A stretch of DNA of 14,870 nt from Gemmatimonadota bacterium (lineage in GTDB: Bacteria; Latescibacterota; UBA2968; UBA8231): NCBI GenBank assembly GCA_009840005.1, contig VXOR01000010.1:1-14870 (forward strand), written 5' to 3'. Under the pieces are notes generated by a model. It was given only the letters and a program-made list of their open reading frames with translations, made no database searches and had not been told where the DNA came from. Shown here in pieces: positions 5,760-13,858 of this stretch. Within the stretch, counting starts at the first letter, position 1. Each line of letters opens with the position of its first letter. Both the position numbers and the translations under genes were made by a program.

Positions 5760-8700
5760 TCAATAGGCCACAGCGATGAGGTGAACTCGGGTCTGTCCGG
5801 CAAAGGCCGTAGCGTCTGCATCCACCTCGATCTTGCACAAATACAAGCCCGGTGCCACAACCTGCCCCCCCTCGTCTCGCCCATCCCAGATAAACCGCTG
5901 CTGTCCGCCTGTGGCCAACGCCTCCAACTGCCTCACTTGACGACCCGCCAGCGTATAGATCCGCACTGCCAACGACCGCTCCGCTTGCACCCGGAACAAG
6001 GAAAAGTCGATCTCGGCCACCTCGTTGACCCCATCGCCGTTGGGCGTAAAAGGATTCGGTGCAATCGCCACTTGAGCAATGGCCGCGTCGGCCCCCTGCG
6101 CGCGAATGGCCAAGTTCTTTGCGGGACTCAGCCCAGTTACATCGCCGCCGTCAGCCGCCTGCCACGCAGTCGGAGGCTGGCTCTGCCGCACCGCCACCGC
6201 CAAGCGCGTCCCTTGCAAGTACACCCGCGAGGCAAAGCGCAGCCGCACCAATCGGCCCCGGTCCACCACCCAACCTCGCTGATCACCTAACCTGTTGTAT
6301 CGACTCTGGTCGAGGCTATCGCCAGCCGCATCAAAAGGCACCTGATCGCCCAAACCTACTACCTTGCGGAAGTAGCGCACCGGCCCCTGATCGACTGCGG
6401 TTAGGGCCTCGTAGGTCTCCGCGTCCACCTCGACCAGACCACCGCTTTCCTGCCGCCGAAAGTAGCGCACCGCGCCCTGTTCGACCTCGGGCAGGAGACT
6501 GTACGAGGTAAAGGTCAACAAATTGCGATCCAGCCCGGTGGGCACCTCGTCGCCGAGAGCCACCGCACGATAGTACACCGGTTCGAGGATTCCAGAGGAT
6601 GCGCCCTGCACGGTCTCAGGAAAGCGCAACCACAGCGAGTCGCCTTCGGCGTGCACAGCCAACTCGGCCCCCTGCGCGTCGAGCAGCCGACCATCGCCAC
6701 CGCGTGCAAAACGCTGAAACGGAGTCTCAGACGCCAACTCCGCTTCCGTGCCCAAGGCCACATCGACCAGCCGCAGGTCCAGCCCCGGCTCGGCGCGCAC
6801 TCGCACTTCATCGAAACCCAAGCTGCGCATATTGGCTGGCTGCGTTAAAAAGTCGGGCTGGACAAAAAGGGCAAATGTGTCGAGCACGCCCGCTTCCACT
6901 GCCGTCGGCCACACCTCGGCGCGCAGCCGCTGCACCACTGGCTGATGCAGTCCCACCGAGAGGCGGTGCAGCGTCGGCACGTGCTGGCCACCGTCGTTTT
7001 TGAGCCGCACCTCGAACTGCATAAAGCGCCGCAGGCTCGGCGAACTTGCCAACTCCCCCGGCTGCCGGTACTGCTGGCTCCACTCACTCCACCCCGGCCC
7101 CACTACCACCGTGGTATCCGAAGGCCCCTTGAGAAAACCGGCCAACGTTCTGTATTCGTCCGCAGTCTTCTCGTTGCCGGTTTTGTCGAAGTAGCGGATT
7201 TGCTGCAACAGTTGGTCCCCGGTGCGCGTGCGGATTTCCACGTCCGTGCCCGGCGGCGTGTCAGCGTCCCAGTGGACCGCACCGAGAGCCACCAGCCCCG
7301 GCAACTCAATCAAGTCCGATTCCAACACCACCTCGGCCGGCGGACGGCTGGAAAACAGCATGATCTCGCTGATCGACGACCAGAAGGCATTGACCAAAAT
7401 TCCCTGTCCGGCTCCGCTTTCGGAGCGACCGCCGACAAAACCCGGGGGAAAGTGGGCAAAGACGATCAAGTCGAGGAGGCGGGCTTTGAGCGGCGGATCC
7501 TGGGGATCGACAATCGAACTAAAGCGGCCCGAGTCGCCGCGCGGCAGCGCTTCAGCCACGCTGTACTCGCGCTCTGGTGGACTAATGCGCTGCCATTTGA
7601 GGCCACCGCGGACATCGCGCCCGCCAGCAGAAGCCCGCATGATATAGCCGCGCATACCCGACCCCGTAAGACGCACCTGCTCCAGCCACACTGCGCCACC
7701 AATATCGACGGTCAGCACATTGCCGCCGGGATTGAGGGGATTGCGGGTTTGGTGGGAGTAATAGGTAGCGTCGTCTCCGTCGAATGCCGTCAGCGGATTC
7801 TTGCCCGGTGTGGTCAGCGCGAGCGAGCCGCCGTTTTTGACCAAGTTGATGCCGATATTGTCGCCCCAGCCCCAAGCCTCGACCTCGGCCAAGCGCGGCA
7901 ATTCCCGGCGGTAGTAGTCCCGCCGCCCCTGCCGCTCTGCGGCCAAAGCCTGATAGGTCGCCTCATCTACCGGCTCCTCGCGCCCGGCCACGTCCCGCGC
8001 AAAATAAACCACATCCCCCCGCTCATCAGCCGACAATCCTTCCCACGCTTTCTCGGTAATCTGTTCGGCCCGCCCTCCCCGCGTATCCGTGATCACAATG
8101 CGGATGGTCTCAATGCTCTTACCCGTCCACTCGGGCGAGGGCTTTCTCGCTTCGATCAGCAGCCGATCGCTGACCACGCCGGAAGCTGGAGGTAGTTCGG
8201 GGCTAGTGTGCTCGCTTTCAAAAATGTATTCGCGCTGCGTGGTACTGGGCGCGTCCTGCGGAATGAACAGTTGGAAGCCAATGCGGCTATTCGGCTCGTG
8301 TAACAGCGCGCTCTGCCGGCGCGACAACAGCATGATAAACTGCAAAAAGGGATCGCCTAACTCTTCGCCGACAAACTGGAGCTTGAGCCGCTCCACGGGC
8401 ACGGCCCGCCCCAGATCGACCTCAATCCACCACTGCTCAATGGGGTCGTGCGGATCCGGCTCCCAGAACGTAGTCGGATCGCCGTCGAGAATATGCTCCG
8501 CTAACTGCGGATTGGACCCCACCCGGCTAATCCCCGGCCGCACCCAGTAGTCGAAGACCAGTTCGTTGAGCGTATTGCGGATCGGCTCGCCAAACACATC
8601 GAACTGCATGGTGCTGTCGATGGTGCCAATGCGCGGGTCGTCCGTGTTAATGATTATCGGCCGTCTAAGCGTGCGATCTTCCAAGACATTGTACACCGTC

Positions 8701-8897
8701 CGCAACTGGCGCGTCCGCACGGACCCAGCCTCGTCGATGTGCGCCAGATGAGCGGGGATTTTCCACTGCCGCCAGTGCTGCGCCAGATCGACCACCACCT
8801 CGTCGCCGCTTAGCTGGTAGCCCCGCTGGGCCTCAACAGGTGCCAAGCTCAGCGCCAAGCCGACGAAAACCTTCTGCACGACAAAGCTGTGTTTCAT
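5760..8897 (-). CDS. Large exported surface protein: discoidin-like modules, YFR repeats, FlgD-like C-terminus
   Basis: This 1045-residue protein starts with a signal peptide (MKHSFVVQKVFVGLALSLAP, cleavage near VEA-Q). Two discoidin/F5-8C-like segments are visible: residues ~127-178 (LDGDPTTFWEPD with WWIEVDLGRAVPVERLKLQF) and ~351-412 (AFDGDDATYYSHQ with LTVDIGGAVWLEQVRLTG). A recurring YFR-type motif begins near residues 296, 567, 774, 810 and 840. The last ~100 residues start at VAIAPNPFTPNGDGVNEV and continue RIYTLAGRQVRQL...WDGRDEGGQVVAPGLY. This is a FlgD-like immunoglobulin fold resembling C-terminal domains of secreted proteins in the FCB group. No catalytic site is evident, so it is probably an adhesin, carbohydrate binder or surface-layer component. 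It is first in the operon with the beta-rich gene downstream. A promoter should lie in 8898-9084; the ribosome binding site is weak. Confidence 0.85.
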   Translation of the reverse strand: MKHSFVVQKVFVGLALSLAPVEAQRGYQLSGDEVVVDLAQHWRQWKIPAHLAHIDEAGSVRTRQLRTVYNVLEDRTLRRPIIINTDDPRIGTIDSTMQFDVFGEPIRNTLNELVFDYWVRPGISRVGSNPQLAEHILDGDPTTFWEPDPHDPIEQWWIEVDLGRAVPVERLKLQFVGEELGDPFLQFIMLLSRRQSALLHEPNSRIGFQLFIPQDAPSTTQREYIFESEHTSPELPPASGVVSDRLLIEARKPSPEWTGKSIETIRIVITDTRGGRAEQITEKAWEGLSADERGDVVYFARDVAGREEPVDEATYQALAAERQGRRDYYRRELPRLAEVEAWGWGDNIGINLVKNGGSLALTTPGKNPLTAFDGDDATYYSHQTRNPLNPGGNVLTVDIGGAVWLEQVRLTGSGMRGYIMRASAGGRDVRGGLKWQRISPPEREYSVAEALPRGDSGRFSSIVDPQDPPLKARLLDLIVFAHFPPGFVGGRSESGAGQGILVNAFWSSISEIMLFSSRPPAEVVLESDLIELPGLVALGAVHWDADTPPGTDVEIRTRTGDQLLQQIRYFDKTGNEKTADEYRTLAGFLKGPSDTTVVVGPGWSEWSQQYRQPGELASSPSLRRFMQFEVRLKNDGGQHVPTLHRLSVGLHQPVVQRLRAEVWPTAVEAGVLDTFALFVQPDFLTQPANMRSLGFDEVRVRAEPGLDLRLVDVALGTEAELASETPFQRFARGGDGRLLDAQGAELAVHAEGDSLWLRFPETVQGASSGILEPVYYRAVALGDEVPTGLDRNLLTFTSYSLLPEVEQGAVRYFRRQESGGLVEVDAETYEALTAVDQGPVRYFRKVVGLGDQVPFDAAGDSLDQSRYNRLGDQRGWVVDRGRLVRLRFASRVYLQGTRLAVAVRQSQPPTAWQAADGGDVTGLSPAKNLAIRAQGADAAIAQVAIAPNPFTPNGDGVNEVAEIDFSLFRVQAERSLAVRIYTLAGRQVRQLEALATGGQQRFIWDGRDEGGQVVAPGLYLCKIEVDADATAFAGQTRVHLIAVAY

Positions 8898-9084
8898 GGC
8901 TGTGTGGGTTCTCTCGCCTCAGGTAAAGACCAGATCAGATATACTATATAGTAGCAGTCGCAACTATAGGCCGCTTCCCTCACAGATGTCAAACCCATAC
9001 GCACAATACAGTTGAAAGAAGTAATGCCTAATCCCTAAATTCCAATTCCTAATTCCTAATTCCCAATTCCCAATTCCTAATTCC
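8898..9084. promoter_or_regulatory. Divergent intergenic region with AT-rich palindrome
   Basis: This 187-bp gap separates the leftward surface-protein operon from the rightward kinase operon. TACTATATAGTA (8942-8953) is a perfect 12-bp palindrome in an otherwise mixed-composition region, and it contains TATAGT/TATACT hexamers close to the -10 consensus on both strands. No convincing -35 hexamer sits 16-18 bp from either, so the exact promoter is not assigned. The right third is the heptamer array. Confidence 0.35.
9023..9084. repeat. Heptamer tandem array AATTCCY, about 9 units, abutting the kinase start codon
   Basis: Nine units with a 7-nt period (AATGCCT, AATCCCT, AAATTCC, AATTCCT twice, AATTCCC twice, AATTCCT, AATTCC) end exactly at the ATG of the kinase at 9085. 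Because the array fills the place of the ribosome binding site, that gene has no purine-rich Shine-Dalgarno sequence. The heptamer is the same as in the array at 1824-1857. Confidence 0.85.
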
Positions 9085-11049
9085 ATGTCGCGCCTAGGAA
9101 TTCGCTGGGTAGTTCTCTATTGCCTATCCATTCTCGTGCCAGCCGCCCTGTTGGCTTTTCTGAGCGTGCGCTCGCTGAGCGATGTCCACGACAGTGTGCG
9201 CCAAGAATTGCGCTCCAAGGCGGTACTAGTGCAGGACGCCTTCGACCGCTTGATTAACAGCCGCGCCCAACTCCTGTCCGCATATATCGAAGACGGCGCA
9301 ATGGACCCGCGCCTGTACGCGGGTTTTGCCGAGATTGCACAAATCTTCGCCGTCGATCCCACGGGGGTACTGCGCCATCCTGCGGTGCAGCCCTTGCGCT
9401 TGCAAGAGCCTCGGGCGGCCTTCGCCGCGCAGATGGAAAAGGCCGCAGAGCGAGAATTCGGCCACCAAGACTGGGCAGGCGGCGTGCAACTCTACCGCCA
9501 AGCATGGAAGGAAGCGGCCAGTCCCGCCGAAGAAGCCGAAGCCCTCAACGCTCTCGCCCGTTGCGCCTTTAAAGGAAAGGACGCGGCGATGGAGGAGAAG
9601 GCGCACCAGACACTGGTGACTCTCTACGGCCATGTCTTCGACGCCGACGGAGCTCATCCCGTTACCCTGAGCCATTTGCGCCTAGGGCGCTATGCTGAGC
9701 CCGAACAGGCCCAAGCTAGTCTGATGGCTTGGACCGAGGCGCTGCTCAAAGGCCGCTATCCCCTCTACACTGGCTGCCGGCAGGCTCTGCAAGAAGCCCG
9801 GGCGTTGGCCCAAGATCGGCTGGCGGACATGGAAGACCGTCCCGTTCTGCTGGAGAGATTGGCCCTGATCGAGAAGGCCCTTGATTTTGCGGTGCGTTTC
9901 GGTCCCGTGGTGGAGAACCAATGGACCACGGCCCGGAAGCAGGGTTATCTATCGGGAGTGGGCGACGACAGCACGAGTTACCTCATATACCTGGGTGCGG
10001 CTGAAGGTGGCGGCGCGGTGGGCATTCTATTCGATTGGGCCGCGCTGACTGCTTTGGTACAGGAGCGGGTAGAAGGTCTGGCGGCGCGGGGTTTTACCCT
10101 TGCCCTGTTCGACGCCGACGCAGAGGCCGCTTTCCTAACCGCGCATCGGGAGGCTATCTACGAGACCGGGCCGGCCAGCCGCTGGATGGACCGGGTGCGT
10201 TTAGGGATCTGGGCGGCCGATACTTCTGCGGCTACTGGGTACTACCGCACGCGCAACTATCTGGTGGGCGGCGGCATTTTCGCCTTGGCCGTATCCGTGG
10301 TTTTAGGTGGGCTTATGATTCTGCGGGACGCTGGGCGCGAGGTGCAGGTAGCCCGTCTGCGCTCCGAATTTGTCGCCAATGTATCGCACGAGCTGCGCAC
10401 TCCGCTCACGTCTATCCGCATGTACGCCGAGACCCTGCTCATGGGCCGCTACCGATCGACCGAGCAGATGCAAGACTATCTGACTACCCTTTTGCACGAA
10501 AGCCAACGCCTGTCGCGCTTGGTCGATAACGTGCTCGATTTCGCCCGCATTGAGCGCGGCGACCGGACCTACCAACGCCAACCTTGCAACCTAGGGACTG
10601 TGGCTCAGGCCGCACTGGAGACCTTTGGCGGAGTATTCGCCGCAGAGGGCTTTGAGGTGGAGGAAGCTATTGCTGCGGAACTGCCTCCGGTGCTGGCTGA
10701 CCAAGAGGCAGTGGAAGGCGCAGTGGCCAATATCCTGGGCAACGCAGTCAAGTTTTCGTCTCAGCACAAAGCCATCCGCCTAGCCGTGGAACAGCGCGAT
10801 GCCGAGGTGGTCATAGAGGTAGCCGACCGGGGCATCGGCCTCCCCACAGGTGAGGAAGAGCGCATCTTCGAGCAATTCCATCGGGGGGCCAACGCGGCCA
10901 GCACGGCGGGTACAGGATTGGGACTGTCTCTAGTCAAAAGCGTGGTCGAGGCGCACGAGGGTCGGGTGGAAGCCGCCAACCGGCCGGATGGAGGCAGTGT
11001 ATTCCGTCTGTACTTCCCGGTACATACTGAGGACAACGCCCATGCCTAA
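9085..11049 (+). CDS. Membrane sensor histidine kinase with a large periplasmic domain
   Basis: The 654-residue protein has one N-terminal membrane helix (~8-28), a periplasmic domain of ~365 residues, a second helix (~393-412) and a cytoplasmic kinase core. Motifs in order are the H-box [14 protein letters not shown] with phospho-acceptor H435, N-box ILGNAVKFS (N553), G1 DRGIG (581-585), F-box FEQFHRG (595-601) and G2 GTGLGLSL (609-616). There is no HAMP or PAS domain. Residues ~118-185 of the periplasmic part ([30 protein letters not shown]) look like TPR helices, unusual for a sensor domain. The start is supported because the first membrane helix begins within 8 residues. No Shine-Dalgarno sequence is present, only the heptamer array. 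It overlaps the response regulator gene by 8 bp, so the two form a two-component pair. The signal is unknown. Confidence 0.93.
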   Translation: MSRLGIRWVVLYCLSILVPAALLAFLSVRSLSDVHDSVRQELRSKAVLVQDAFDRLINSRAQLLSAYIEDGAMDPRLYAGFAEIAQIFAVDPTGVLRHPAVQPLRLQEPRAAFAAQMEKAAEREFGHQDWAGGVQLYRQAWKEAASPAEEAEALNALARCAFKGKDAAMEEKAHQTLVTLYGHVFDADGAHPVTLSHLRLGRYAEPEQAQASLMAWTEALLKGRYPLYTGCRQALQEARALAQDRLADMEDRPVLLERLALIEKALDFAVRFGPVVENQWTTARKQGYLSGVGDDSTSYLIYLGAAEGGGAVGILFDWAALTALVQERVEGLAARGFTLALFDADAEAAFLTAHREAIYETGPASRWMDRVRLGIWAADTSAATGYYRTRNYLVGGGIFALAVSVVLGGLMILRDAGREVQVARLRSEFVANVSHELRTPLTSIRMYAETLLMGRYRSTEQMQDYLTTLLHESQRLSRLVDNVLDFARIERGDRTYQRQPCNLGTVAQAALETFGGVFAAEGFEVEEAIAAELPPVLADQEAVEGAVANILGNAVKFSSQHKAIRLAVEQRDAEVVIEVADRGIGLPTGEEERIFEQFHRGANAASTAGTGLGLSLVKSVVEAHEGRVEAANRPDGGSVFRLYFPVHTEDNAHA

Positions 11050-11722
11050 AATTCTGGTAGTAGAGGACGAAGCAGCCATCGCCCGAGTGCTGGTCGATAA
11101 TCTGATCTTTGAAGGCCACGAGGCCGAGGCGGTCGCCGATGGGGCCGAGGGGCTGGAACGGGCCTTGGCTTGGCAACCGGACCTGATTCTGCTGGATGTG
11201 GTGCTGCCCACGATGGACGGGTACGAAGTGTGCCGTCGTCTGCGGGCGCAGGGAGCGGCCACGCCCATCATCATGCTCACGGCGCGCGGCGAAGAAGTCG
11301 ATAAAGTCCTGGGCCTAGAGCTAGGAGCCGACGACTACGTCACCAAACCGGTGGGCGTCCGCGAACTCATGGCCCGGATCAAAGCGGTGTTGCGACGGGG
11401 CGCGTCGGCACCAGCCGCGGGCACAGTGCTGGAGTTCGGACAAGCGCGGATCGACTTCGACCGCTACGAGGCGACCGTGGATGGCCAAGCCGTGCATCTG
11501 TCCCCCAAGGCATTTGGCGTACTGCGCCTTCTATGGGAAAGCAAGGGTCGTGCCCTGACCCGGGCGCAGATTCTAGAGCAAGTGTGGGGATACGAAGTGT
11601 ACCCCACTACGCGCACGGTAGATAACCACATCGCCGAATTGCGCAACCGCTTGGAGGCCGACCCGGCCCAGCCGCGCCACATCCTCACGGTACACGGAGT
11701 CGGATACCGCTTTGTGGAATGA
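11042..11722 (+). CDS. OmpR/PhoB-family response regulator
   Basis: The 226-residue protein starts [20 protein letters not shown]. Its receiver domain has the acidic pair E8/D9, phospho-acceptor D52 in LILLDVVLP, T80 in MLTAR and K102 in DDYVTKP. The C-terminal winged helix (from ~residue 130) ends with the family signature TRTVDNHIAELRNRLE and HILTVHGVGYRFVE, which contacts DNA as a dimer on direct repeats. I chose ATG 11042 over a longer frame from 10988 because the receiver fold begins at MPKILVV and GAGGA lies 8 nt upstream. The start overlaps the kinase stop (ATGCCTAA). Its likely target is the 11-bp direct repeat just downstream. Confidence 0.95.
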   Translation: MPKILVVEDEAAIARVLVDNLIFEGHEAEAVADGAEGLERALAWQPDLILLDVVLPTMDGYEVCRRLRAQGAATPIIMLTARGEEVDKVLGLELGADDYVTKPVGVRELMARIKAVLRRGASAPAAGTVLEFGQARIDFDRYEATVDGQAVHLSPKAFGVLRLLWESKGRALTRAQILEQVWGYEVYPTTRTVDNHIAELRNRLEADPAQPRHILTVHGVGYRFVE

Positions 11723-11749
11723 GGCAGAAAGTACAACCTTTTTGCACAT

Positions 11750-11771
11750 CCATGACAAAACCATGACAACT
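11750..11771 (+). promoter_or_regulatory. PhoB/OmpR-type 11-bp direct repeat operator
   Basis: CCATGACAAAA (11750-11760) is followed directly by CCATGACAACT (11761-11771); the first nine bases agree and the period is exactly 11 bp. OmpR/PhoB-family regulators bind two head-to-tail half-sites with this period, and the core TGACA resembles the CTGTCA of Pho boxes. The site lies 28 bp after the regulator's stop and ~75 bp before the next ATG. TGACAA at 11764-11769 would occupy the -35 position of a promoter with a poor -10 (TTTAGG, 17 bp further on), as in activator-dependent promoters. Confidence 0.65.
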
Positions 11772-11846
11772 CGGACCGCGCCAGCGTTTAGGTTCAGAAG
11801 TGAGCATACAACCGCGCATTCACCCACCTGAACGAGGAGGTCCATC

Positions 11847-13838
11847 ATGGCGCGCGTTACCGCAATTTTCCTCAGTTGCGTATTGCTGACCGCCAGTAGT
11901 CTGCTAGCCAGCAATGTCGAAGACACTTATCAGGCGGCCCTCGCGCAGGAGAAAGGCGAGGGCAATTTGGAGGAGGCCATTCGCATCTACCAGCAAGTGA
12001 TTGAGGCACACGAAAAGGGCGAGGGAGACGAGAAGCTAGCGGCCCGGGCGCAACTACGCATCGGCGTGTGCCAAGAGAAGCTGGGTCTGGCACAGGCGCG
12101 CCAGACCTACGAAGCCGTCCGCGACAAGTACCCCGACCAGCCACAGGTGGGGGCGGAGGCGGCACGGCGTCTGGGATCGACTCACCAGCGCGAGGCAGTG
12201 ATCGAGCAACCATCCCATCGCACTACCTCTGAATCCTATATCCGCCGACAGATGCAGCAGGTAATGGAGCGGGCTAAGCAGCAGAAGGAACTGACCGAGC
12301 GACAGCTAGAGGCCATCCAGCGGCAGATAACGAAGCAGACTGAGCGGCAGACGGAACAAGTCAAGCAGCTAACGGAGCCGACCAAGCGGCGAGTGGAGCA
12401 GACCGAGCGGAGCACCAGTGCCGACTCGGCGTTCATCGGCGAGCAGGTGCGCCGACAGTTAGAGGCCGCCCAACGGCAGATGGAGCAGCAGCTAAAACAA
12501 GCCAAGCGGCAGATGGAGGCCCTCCAGCGGCAGCTAGAGCGGCAGCAGAAGCAGCTAGAGCGACAGTTGGAGACCATCCAGCGGCAAGGCTTCCGCTTTG
12601 AGCAGATCAGGCCCCGACGCTCCGAGCGGCTCATACCCCCAAACTTCTTACGTGGATCGGATCAGCGCTACTATCACTACGCCTACACGCCTCCGGTGGT
12701 ACCCTACGCCTATGAAGAGGTGGCCGAGGTGCCCGTGCAGTGGAAATTCCGCCTCACTGAGCTCAGGTATCCTCAGCAGCAGCCCACCGCCTATACCGCC
12801 TCGGACTTCGATGATTCGGACTGGGCTACTATCGATATTGGACAGGCCTGGGAGGATCAGGGTTACGAAGGCCACGACGAGGGGGCTTGGTATCGGGCCC
12901 GGATTAAGGTGGACGCCGAGGAAGGCCGGCCAGTGCTCATGGCCTTCGGCGGAATAGATAAAGATGCCTATGTGTACGTCAACGGCCAATGGGTTGGACA
13001 GCACAAGGTGTGGAATTGGCCGTTCATCCTCGATATAAGCGACCAAGTTGTACGCGATGGCGAGAACGTAGTGGCGCTGTATGTGTACGACGGGAAGAAC
13101 ATGGGAGGTGTGTACGGCTTGATCAATGTACATCAACCCACGGACGAGGCGAAGACAGACAACTTTGCCGTCAACCGAGGCGGGCGCTTGGAGATGGTGG
13201 ACGAGAGGAACGGCTGGCCGGTTTTCAAGGACCATTTCGCCAGCGGCAAGCGCTATAGCCGCTATGCTCACCGGCCTCCGCGCATTCCCTACGCCTATAA
13301 CAAGGTAGCCGAGGTACCCGTGCAGTGGAAATTTTACCCCTACCCAGAGGAGTACCAAGGGGACCAAGACCCCATCCTGAGCGCCGCCGATTTCGACGAT
13401 ACGGACTGGGCCGATATCGACATTGGGCAGGCTTGGGAGGATCAGGGCTACGAAGGCTACGACGAGGGCGCTTGGTACCGAGCCCAGATTGAGGTGAACG
13501 CGGAGAAAGGCCGGCCGGTGCATCTGGCCTTCGGCGGCGTGGACAACAACGCCTATGTGTACGTCAACGGCATCTTCGTGGGGGAACACTACGGATGGAA
13601 TACCCCTTTCATCCTCGATATAAGCGAGGCGGTCAATTACAAGGGCCAGAATGCGGTTGCAGTGCGGGTGTACGACGGGATGAACATGGGCGGCATCTAC
13701 GGCACCATAGAAGTGATCCAACCCACCGTAAAGGAGAATCTCGACCGCTACTTGGCCAATCGCGGTATCTCGGCGCAGCAGAAGCAGACCGATCTCGACG
13801 AGGAGGAGAAGCGGAGCTTCTGGAGTCGATTTTTCTAG
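11847..13838 (+). CDS. Exported TPR/coiled-coil protein with two tandem GH2-type sugar-binding-like domains
   Basis: The 663-residue protein has a signal peptide (MARVTAIFLSCVLLTASSLL, cleavage near LAS-N). Residues ~25-115 look like TPR helices (NLEEAIRIYQQVIEAH, LAARAQLRIGVCQEKLG, ARQTYEAVRDKYPDQP). Residues ~128-248 form a long Gln/Arg/Glu coiled coil with repeats such as QLERQQKQLERQLE. Two homologous units follow at ~274-432 and ~469-627. Each carries DFDDSDWATIDIGQAWEDQG, DEGAWYRA, AFGG, AYVYVNG, PFILDIS and a YDGxNMGG(V/I)YG strand. This resembles the jelly-roll sugar-binding domain of family 2 glycoside hydrolases, but no catalytic domain is attached. It ends KRSFWSRFF. GAGGAGGT lies 5 nt before the ATG. 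It lies after the two-component pair and a matching operator, so it is probably that system's output. It could be a cell-envelope glycan binder or scaffold. Confidence 0.88.
   Translation: MARVTAIFLSCVLLTASSLLASNVEDTYQAALAQEKGEGNLEEAIRIYQQVIEAHEKGEGDEKLAARAQLRIGVCQEKLGLAQARQTYEAVRDKYPDQPQVGAEAARRLGSTHQREAVIEQPSHRTTSESYIRRQMQQVMERAKQQKELTERQLEAIQRQITKQTERQTEQVKQLTEPTKRRVEQTERSTSADSAFIGEQVRRQLEAAQRQMEQQLKQAKRQMEALQRQLERQQKQLERQLETIQRQGFRFEQIRPRRSERLIPPNFLRGSDQRYYHYAYTPPVVPYAYEEVAEVPVQWKFRLTELRYPQQQPTAYTASDFDDSDWATIDIGQAWEDQGYEGHDEGAWYRARIKVDAEEGRPVLMAFGGIDKDAYVYVNGQWVGQHKVWNWPFILDISDQVVRDGENVVALYVYDGKNMGGVYGLINVHQPTDEAKTDNFAVNRGGRLEMVDERNGWPVFKDHFASGKRYSRYAHRPPRIPYAYNKVAEVPVQWKFYPYPEEYQGDQDPILSAADFDDTDWADIDIGQAWEDQGYEGYDEGAWYRAQIEVNAEKGRPVHLAFGGVDNNAYVYVNGIFVGEHYGWNTPFILDISEAVNYKGQNAVAVRVYDGMNMGGIYGTIEVIQPTVKENLDRYLANRGISAQQKQTDLDEEEKRSFWSRFF
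12666..13727 (+). repeat. Internal duplication of a ~159-residue domain
   Basis: Codons 274-432 and 469-627 of the secreted coiled-coil protein align almost without gaps, and the DNA is also close in places (GTGCAGTGGAAATT in both copies; long matches over the IGQAWEDQG segment). The copies are separated by a ~36-residue linker. This is a tandem domain duplication, relatively recent judging by the shared codons. Confidence 0.85.
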
Positions 13839-13858
13839 CGCTGGATAGGCACCGGCGG

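Noticed and set aside
5743..5838. Upstream start for the 905-residue exported protein
   Set aside because: It would overlap the preceding gene and put an Arg/Cys-rich stretch before a normal signal peptide.
6945..8195. 416-codon open frame on the plus strand
   Set aside because: It lies wholly antisense to the 1045-residue surface protein, has no recognisable domain and is Arg/His/Pro-rich, as expected of a shadow frame in GC-rich DNA.
9012..9041. TTGAAA-N18-TAAATT as the kinase promoter
   Set aside because: The -10 falls inside the heptamer array, where near-matches to AT-rich hexamers are expected by chance; the -10 match is only partial.
10988..11041. Upstream start for the response regulator
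   Set aside because: The extension lies inside the kinase's last codons in another frame, and the receiver domain begins at MPKILVV with GAGGA upstream.
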